DNA of 64,000 nucleotides from Microbacterium sp. BK668 (lineage in GTDB: Bacteria; Actinomycetota; Actinomycetes; Actinomycetales; Microbacteriaceae). The stretch's first letter is position 1, and each line of letters opens with the position of its first letter. Below are positions 59,373 through 64,000 of this stretch, piece by piece. A program made the translations under genes and the position numbers. The stretch covers positions 930,001 through 994,000 of the forward strand of contig NZ_SNWG01000001.1 of assembly GCF_004362195.1 (NCBI RefSeq), read 5' to 3'. The notes below the pieces were generated by a model that saw nothing but the letters and a program-made list of their open reading frames with translations, made no database searches and had not been told where the DNA came from.

Positions 59373-59534
59373 TCACGGCGGCGAAGCGCGGGTCACGAGT
59401 CGGTAGAGCTCATCAGCCCCCGACCCGCGCTCGAGCGGCTGCGGCCCTTCGTGGCGCGTGCCGGCACGTCCCGCCAGCCGCGCGGCGGCGTCAGCAGGAC
59501 GCTCCGCGGCGAGGCCAAGGCTGAGGTGGGACAT
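59373..59534 (-). CDS. Small protein of 53 residues, first gene of the TraR/DksA operon
   Basis: ATG 59534 opens a 53-codon frame starting MSHLSLGLAAERPADAAARL and ending in RLVTRASPP. It is preceded by a clear promoter (TTGCCT, 16 bases, TATGGT) whose -10 ends six bases before the ATG, so the message begins at the start codon. Third-position GC is about 83%, moderately coding-like. It lies 83 bp before the next gene. It might instead be a leader region only. Confidence 0.45.
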   Translation of the reverse strand: MSHLSLGLAAERPADAAARLAGRAGTRHEGPQPLERGSGADELYRLVTRASPP

Positions 59535-59540
59535 GCCCTC

Positions 59541-59568
59541 ACCATAGCCCCGGAAAGAAAAAAGGCAA
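59541..59568 (-). promoter_or_regulatory. Promoter with near-consensus -35 and -10 for the TraR/DksA operon
   Basis: On the minus strand TTGCCT (59568-59563) and TATGGT (59546-59541) are separated by 16 bases. This is the best-matching sigma-70-like promoter visible in the window and faces the 53-residue frame. The stretch between is A/T-rich (CTTTTTTCTTTCC), unusual for this DNA. Confidence 0.6.
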
Positions 59569-59569
59569 G

Positions 59570-59740
59570 TCACGGGCACTTTTCCGAACGTCGGGCCCCC
59601 GCAGCAGGAACGTCCGCTCCCACAGCGAGGGCGAGGAAGAGACGGATGCCTCGGGGCACCTCCTCGTTGAAGAAGTCGATGTTGCCGCACACGTCGAAGA
59701 CTTTCGGCCAGCGGTCCCGGACGAAGTCGAAGTTCCCCAC
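59570..59740 (-). pseudogene. Possible 5' remnant of a restriction-enzyme-like gene
   Basis: The frame from GTG 59740 (GGGAG ribosome site upstream) encodes GNFDFVRDRWPKVFDVCGNI and stops after 56 residues. The opening resembles the start of type I restriction R-subunit or DUF4145-type proteins, which begin with a similar NFxFLxxxWP motif. No continuation is found downstream in any frame. It could also be an unrelated small protein. The call is tentative. Confidence 0.3.
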
Positions 59741-59907
59741 GAATGGCTCCCTCGTGGCAGTTCCGGCCCCGCTCCGGTCTTGCTGGCGAAGACCCCCGTC
59801 TCCTCCCCGAGCGCCTGCGGGATCGGCGGTGCACAGGACTGAGTTTCCGCGGCTGATCTGCATGTTCTTCGAGCGGGAATGTCGGTGGCCATCGGCAGAA
59901 TGGGGTC

Positions 59908-61338
59908 ATGACAAGCCTCGCCGCCGCTCTCTGCGACGTGGAACGCGCGCTCGGCGAAGCTCTCGATTCCGCCTTCGGCGCATCTGACCTGCGTCGTATG
60001 AACCCGGACGAGATCATGGCAGTCCTGGCCGCCGCTGCCGGCGTCGTGCGTTGCGCCGAGGCCGTTCTCGTCGCCACCGTCGCCGAGGTGCAGGAGCGCG
60101 ACGACACCGCGCCGTACGACGACCGGCCGACCCGGCGGCACGGGTGCCGCTCGATGAAGGAGCTCGTGCAGCGCGCGACGCGTGTCTCCGGTCGCCGGGT
60201 GGGCGAGCTGCTGTGCGCGTCCCGCGCGGTCCGGCAGCCGGTGTCGCCGGCGACGGGAGAGGTACTGGGGGCGGCCTATCCCGCGATGCGATCGGCTTTG
60301 GCAGACGGCGAGATCGGGGTCGACGCCGTCGTGACCGTGGCGGAGGCCCTGAACTCCGCCCGCTGCGCGGCCGACGCGCGTCTCGCGGCGGACGCCGAGC
60401 TCGCGGCATCCGCCGTCGGCTCCGGCGAGGATCGCGCGCCCGCGCCGTGCGCCGACGACCTCCGACTCCAGGCACGAGTCTGGGCGATGTATCTCGATCA
60501 GGACGGCACCGAGCCGCGCGAATCGCGCGCACTCCGCAAGCGTGGCTTCACGATAGGCGTCTGCCGCGACGGTGTCGTGCCCGCGCGCGGCGATCTGCTG
60601 CCCGAGGTCGCCGCGCAGCTGCAGCGACTGCTCGACAGCGTGAACAACCCCAAGGGCGATGGGCCAGACGTCCCGGCCGGGCCGTACTTCGTCGAAGACG
60701 ACGACTCGCTCGCGGCGGCCGTCGATTCCCGCACGCGCGCCATGAAGCAGCACGACGCGCTCGCCGCGATCCTCGCCATGGCCGCGCGGTCAGGTCAGCT
60801 GCCGACGATCGGCGGCGCGGCGCCGACCCTCGTCGTCCCGGTCGACGGTCGTGACCTCGCTGAGGGTCGGGGACACGCGCACATCGACGGGTGCGACGAG
60901 CCGGTCTCCCTCGCGGTCGCTCGGCAGGTCGCGTGCACGGGAGCCGTGCAGCGGGTCACGACCGACGCTCGCGGCCGCATCCTTTCCATCGACATCAGCG
61001 ACCGCGTCTTCGCGGCCCACCAGCGCAAGGCGATCACGCTGCGCGATGGCGGATGCATCATCCCCGGATGCCACGTGCCGGCGGCGTGGTGCGAGATCCA
61101 CCATGTCCTCGAACACTCGGTCGGGGGTCCGACCCATACCGATAACGGCGTCCTGCTGTGCTGGTACCACCACCGCACCATCGACTCGAGCGGGTGGAAG
61201 GTGCGGATGAGGGGCGGCGTCCCCGAGGTGCGCGGTCCGACTTGGTGGGATGCCACGGGGCGATGGCGCCCCGTCACGAAGTCGCCGACGCGCCTCAGCC
61301 GCGCTCTGCGCGCGAGGGCGCCGTCCTCCGGTCGTTGA
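59908..61338 (+). CDS. DUF222/HNH endonuclease-domain protein
   Basis: The 476 residues comprise a long N-terminal DUF222 helical region and a C-terminal HNH nuclease domain: GCIIPGCHVPAAWCEIHHVL, then DNGVLLCWYHHRTIDSSGWK. The metal-binding His-His and the two Cys pairs are intact. These 13E12-repeat-type proteins occur in many copies in actinobacteria; their biology is unsettled and they are often mobile-element-associated. ATG 59908 has CAGAAT six bases upstream. Its stop codon lies inside a family B repeat at 61330, so the 3' end was probably trimmed or extended by insertion of that element. Confidence 0.85.
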   Translation: MTSLAAALCDVERALGEALDSAFGASDLRRMNPDEIMAVLAAAAGVVRCAEAVLVATVAEVQERDDTAPYDDRPTRRHGCRSMKELVQRATRVSGRRVGELLCASRAVRQPVSPATGEVLGAAYPAMRSALADGEIGVDAVVTVAEALNSARCAADARLAADAELAASAVGSGEDRAPAPCADDLRLQARVWAMYLDQDGTEPRESRALRKRGFTIGVCRDGVVPARGDLLPEVAAQLQRLLDSVNNPKGDGPDVPAGPYFVEDDDSLAAAVDSRTRAMKQHDALAAILAMAARSGQLPTIGGAAPTLVVPVDGRDLAEGRGHAHIDGCDEPVSLAVARQVACTGAVQRVTTDARGRILSIDISDRVFAAHQRKAITLRDGGCIIPGCHVPAAWCEIHHVLEHSVGGPTHTDNGVLLCWYHHRTIDSSGWKVRMRGGVPEVRGPTWWDATGRWRPVTKSPTRLSRALRARAPSSGR

Positions 61339-61370
61339 GCGGAGCGGCGCAGCCGCGCAGGCGAAACGCG
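61330..61370. repeat. Repeat family B, copy supplying the stop codon of the DUF222 gene
   Basis: GGTCGTTGAGCGGAGCGGCG continuing to GCGAAACGCG. The TGA stop of the preceding HNH gene (61336-61338) is the TGA in GGTCGTTGAGC. It is slightly longer than the 43600 copy because of extra bases in the centre. Confidence 0.65.
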
Positions 61371-61434
61371 CCGTCGACGCGATGTCGGAGGTCTGGTGCG
61401 TCCTGGTCGACTGGCCATCGACATGGACGCGCAC

Positions 61435-61525
61435 TGCAAGCGTTTTCGGCCGGATCGTGCTGCAGCCGAAGATGAGTCGGTTCTCATGATGTAAGCGCTT
61501 GCAATCCTGGGAGAACGCTTATAAC
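61435..61525 (+). promoter_or_regulatory. LacI-type operators and promoter of the amylase-like gene
   Basis: TGTAAGCGCTTGCA at 61490-61503 matches the LacI-family consensus (13 of 14 symmetric positions). A second partial site, TGCAAGCG plus TTTTCG, lies at 61435-61448, 55 bp upstream. TATAAC at 61520-61525 is a good -10, and the operator overlaps the -35 region (TTGCAA 61499-61504), so a maltose/starch-responsive repressor is expected to act here. No regulator gene is adjacent. Confidence 0.75.
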
Positions 61526-61584
61526 CTCAACAGGACCGCCTGTGGGCACGTCGCCGTGCCCCCGCATCCTGGGAGCTCCATCTC

Positions 61585-64000
61585 GTGTCGAAGACGACCA
61601 CTGCACGCGGCCGCCGCGTGCTCGCATCCCTCGCCGCTGCCGCGCTCGTCCTGACCGGCGGCGTCACCTTCCTCGCCGCTCCCGCGGCGGCGGCCGAACG
61701 CAGCGTCGCCCTCGTCGGCTCGCTGCAGAATGAGCTGGGGTGTGCCGACGACTGGCTGCCGGACTGCGCTGCCACCGAGCTCGCGCAGACGGAGGCGGAC
61801 CCCAACCTCTACTCCGCCGAGTTCGACGTGCCCGCCGGCACGTACAACTACAAGGTCGCCCTCGACGACAAGTGGGACGAGAACTACGGCGCGGATGGAG
61901 TCAAGGGCGGCGGCGACATCCCCCTCACCGTCGGCGGCCCGTCCACGCTGCGGTTCACCTACGACGACACCTCCCACCTCATCGGCATCGAGGTCGTGTC
62001 GATCCGGCAGGGCTACTCCGCCGACGACGACGCCCTCGTCGCGGCGCCCGTGCGCCAGCCGGGCGACGGCGAGCAGTTCTACTTCGTCATGACCGACCGC
62101 TTCGCCAACGGAGACCCGTCGAACGACCAGGGCGGCCTGAGCGGCGACCGTCTGTCCACAGGGTTCGACCCGACGAGCACGGGCTTCTACAACGGCGGCG
62201 ACATCGCCGGGCTCCGCGCGAACCTCGACTACATCGAGGGTCTCGGCACCTCCGCCATCTGGCTGACGCCGAGCTTCAAGAACAAGCCCGTGCAGGGCAC
62301 CGGCGACAACGTCTCGGCCGGATACCACGGCTACTGGATCACCGACTTCACCCAGATCGACCCGCACCTCGGCACCAACGAGGAGCTCGAGGCCTTCATC
62401 GACGACGCCAACGCGCGCGGGATCAAGGTCTACTTCGACATCATCACCAACCACACCGCCGACGTCATCGACTACGCCGAGGGACAGTACAGCTACATCC
62501 CGAAGGGTACCGAGCCCTACCGCGACGAGAACGGCAACGTGTTCGACCCCGACGACTACGCCGGCACCGACACCTTCCCCGCGCTCGACCCCGCGACCTC
62601 CTTCCCGTACACGCCGGTCATCGCCGACGCCGAGAAGGACGTCAAGGTCCCGGCGTGGCTGAACGACCCGACGCTCTACCACAACCGCGGCGACTCGACG
62701 TGGTCGGGGGAGTCCGTCACCTACGGCGACTTCATCGGACTCGACGACCTGATGACGGAGCACCCGACCGTCGTCGACGGCTTCATCGACGTCTACCAGA
62801 GCTGGATCGACCTCGGCATCGACGGCTTCCGCATCGACACCGCCAAGCACGTCAACTTCGAGTTCTGGGAGAAGTGGTCCAGCGAAGTGCTCGACTACGC
62901 ATACGACCAGGGCAAGACGGAGTTCTTCATGTTCGGCGAGGTCTTCGACGCCGACCCATCGAAGCTCGCCCCCTACGTGCGCGACTCGGACATGAACTCG
63001 GTGCTCGATTTCGCCTTCCAGTCGCGCGCGCAGGCCTTCGTGCGCGGCGGTGCCGCCAAGGACCTCGGCGCTCTGTACGCGGAGGACGACCGCTACACGA
63101 CCCCCACGTCGTCTGCGACGGCTCTTCCGACCTTCGTCGGCAACCACGACATGGGCCGCATCGGCTTCCTGCTCGACGGGCGGGACCAGAAGCTCGAGCG
63201 CAGCCTCCTCGCGCACGACCTGATGTTCCTCGGGCGCGGCCAGCCCGTCGTCTACTACGGCGACGAGCAGGGCTTCGCCGGCAACGGCGGCGATCGCGCC
63301 GCCCGCCAGACCCTCTTCGCCTCGCAGGTGCCCGAGTACGTCGACCAGACGCTCATCACGGGCGAGACCGCGGGCTCGCAGGACCGCTATGCGACGGATG
63401 CGCCCGTCTACGAGCACATCGCCGGGCTGGCGCAGCTGCGCGCAGACCACCCGACGCTGGTCGACGGCGCCCAGATCGAGCGGTACGCCGCCGCGGGGGC
63501 GGGCGTCTACGCCTTCTCGCGCGTCGACCGGGACGACAAGGTGGAGTACCTCGTCGCGGTCAACAACGCCACGACGGCGCAGACTGTGTCGCTCACGACG
63601 CTCACCGCGGGAGCGACGCTCACGCCGGTGTACGGCGGCGGCGACGCCGTGACGACGGATGCCGCGGCTGCAGCATCCGTCACCGTCCCGGCTCTGTCCG
63701 CCCGCGTGTACAAGGCCGACCGGCCCGTCTCGGCCCCCGCCGCGGCCGCCCCGATCGAGGTCCAGGCCCCGGCCGAAGGGGCCGGCCTGTCCGGCTCGGT
63801 GGCCGTCACCGCCGACGCCGACGAGTCGTGGCGCGAGACGAGCTTCGCGTGGCGCGTCGCCGGATCCGACGAGTGGAACGCCCTCGGCACGGCCGAGGAC
63901 ACCACGCCGGGCGTCTTCCACGACATCCGGGGACTCGAGCCCGGCACGCTGGTGGAGTACCGCGCGGTGTCGACGGATGCCGCGGGCAACCGCTCCGCCG
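61585..64000 (+). CDS. Secreted GH13 alpha-amylase/pullulanase-like enzyme (cut by right window edge)
   Basis: 805 codons are visible. The signal peptide VSKTTTARGRRVLASLAAAA ends near APAAAAE. An N-terminal X25-like starch-binding domain (VALVGSLQNELGCADDW... YNYKVALDDKWDENYGADG) precedes a GH13 barrel with catalytic regions DIITNH (Asp285), GFRIDTAKH (nucleophile Asp418), EVFD (Glu452) and FVGNHD (Asp522). After the barrel come a beta-sandwich and a fibronectin-like domain (from about residue 715). It hydrolyses alpha-glucans outside the cell. The start is GTG 61585 with GGGAG upstream. The gene continues past the window. Confidence 0.9.
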   Translation, partial: MSKTTTARGRRVLASLAAAALVLTGGVTFLAAPAAAAERSVALVGSLQNELGCADDWLPDCAATELAQTEADPNLYSAEFDVPAGTYNYKVALDDKWDENYGADGVKGGGDIPLTVGGPSTLRFTYDDTSHLIGIEVVSIRQGYSADDDALVAAPVRQPGDGEQFYFVMTDRFANGDPSNDQGGLSGDRLSTGFDPTSTGFYNGGDIAGLRANLDYIEGLGTSAIWLTPSFKNKPVQGTGDNVSAGYHGYWITDFTQIDPHLGTNEELEAFIDDANARGIKVYFDIITNHTADVIDYAEGQYSYIPKGTEPYRDENGNVFDPDDYAGTDTFPALDPATSFPYTPVIADAEKDVKVPAWLNDPTLYHNRGDSTWSGESVTYGDFIGLDDLMTEHPTVVDGFIDVYQSWIDLGIDGFRIDTAKHVNFEFWEKWSSEVLDYAYDQGKTEFFMFGEVFDADPSKLAPYVRDSDMNSVLDFAFQSRAQAFVRGGAAKDLGALYAEDDRYTTPTSSATALPTFVGNHDMGRIGFLLDGRDQKLERSLLAHDLMFLGRGQPVVYYGDEQGFAGNGGDRAARQTLFASQVPEYVDQTLITGETAGSQDRYATDAPVYEHIAGLAQLRADHPTLVDGAQIERYAAAGAGVYAFSRVDRDDKVEYLVAVNNATTAQTVSLTTLTAGATLTPVYGGGDAVTTDAAAAASVTVPALSARVYKADRPVSAPAAAAPIEVQAPAEGAGLSGSVAVTADADESWRETSFAWRVAGSDEWNALGTAEDTTPGVFHDIRGLEPGTLVEYRAVSTDAAGNRSA

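Noticed and set aside
1..64000. CRISPR array, tRNA, rRNA or insertion sequence
   Set aside because: No regularly spaced direct repeats, no cloverleaf with CCA or GTTC arm, no rRNA words and no transposase-like protein were found by reading both strands.

Overview
The window is about 70% G+C, densely coding, and reads as a chromosomal segment of an actinobacterium of the Microbacteriaceae, most likely Microbacterium. The reasons are a type VII secretion operon, many genes that look leaderless (a TANNNT hexamer 6-7 nt before the start codon and no ribosome site), DUF222-HNH, DUF4407, LssY and DUF3618-like genes, a GntR-controlled methylcitrate operon, and the frequent word GGATGC/GCATCC, which overrides normal codon choice. 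No rRNA, tRNA, CRISPR array, prophage or insertion sequence is visible. Both outermost genes (eccC at the left, an alpha-amylase-like gene at the right) are cut by the window edges.

Layout. 1-4476 (minus): a tightly overlapping type VII secretion operon (FHA/RDD protein, DUF6177 protein, small membrane protein, EccD, ParA-like protein, start of EccC). 4661-5658 (minus): DUF1801 protein and HhH-GPD repair protein. 5792-9964 (plus): a haem oxidase and uroporphyrinogen-III synthase flanking three small envelope-stress-type membrane proteins, then an unknown. 9971-17111: two minus-strand TRAP-type solute-binding lipoproteins diverge from a plus-strand operon of two histidine kinases and a LuxR-type response regulator. 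17104-19865 (minus): ABC exporter whose ATPase carries a long acidic tail. 19998-23404 (plus): 3-hydroxyisobutyryl-CoA hydrolase, LssY-domain protein, membrane protein, J-domain protein. 23539-25020 (minus): penicillin-binding carboxypeptidase. 25051-28200 (plus): TPP riboswitch and the ykoEDC thiamine-precursor ECF transporter. 28230-29458 (minus): SRPBCC protein and APH-like kinase. 29708-32657 (plus): acyl-CoA/SDR enzymes and a VOC protein. 32766-42005 (minus): LysE exporter, an anchored unknown, a GNAT enzyme and a 2374-residue secreted protein. 42305-47100 (plus): rlmN, DUF4407 protein, aldo-keto reductase, NUDIX hydrolase. 47102-51625 (minus): anchored unknown (paralogue of 33436-34332), RNase HI, MarR/GbsR regulator and its ABC exporter. 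51811-56666 (plus): GntR regulator, prpD, prpB, prpC, thioesterase. 56680-59740: orphan Hcp-family protein, thiolase, a small TraR/DksA operon and a gene remnant. 59908-61338: DUF222-HNH nuclease. 61585-64000: secreted GH13 enzyme under a LacI-type operator.

The most promising candidate for an undescribed system is 9971-17111. The first kinase keeps its ATP-binding boxes but has Asp-Cys where the phospho-accepting His-Asp should be. The second has a perfect His-Asp H-box but has lost the N-box and ATP lid. The two start-stop overlapping genes therefore look like one histidine kinase split between two membrane proteins. They are followed by an intact response regulator and diverge from two TRAP-type binding lipoproteins that have no permease nearby and may be the ligand sensors.

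Other notable points are a palindromic repeat family with a conserved loop (two copies), a second dispersed repeat family (five sites) at gene 3' ends, a three-arm alternative hairpin over the ykoC ribosome site, a giant secreted protein with a degenerate gingipain-like domain and a possible CTG start, and several well-defined operators.
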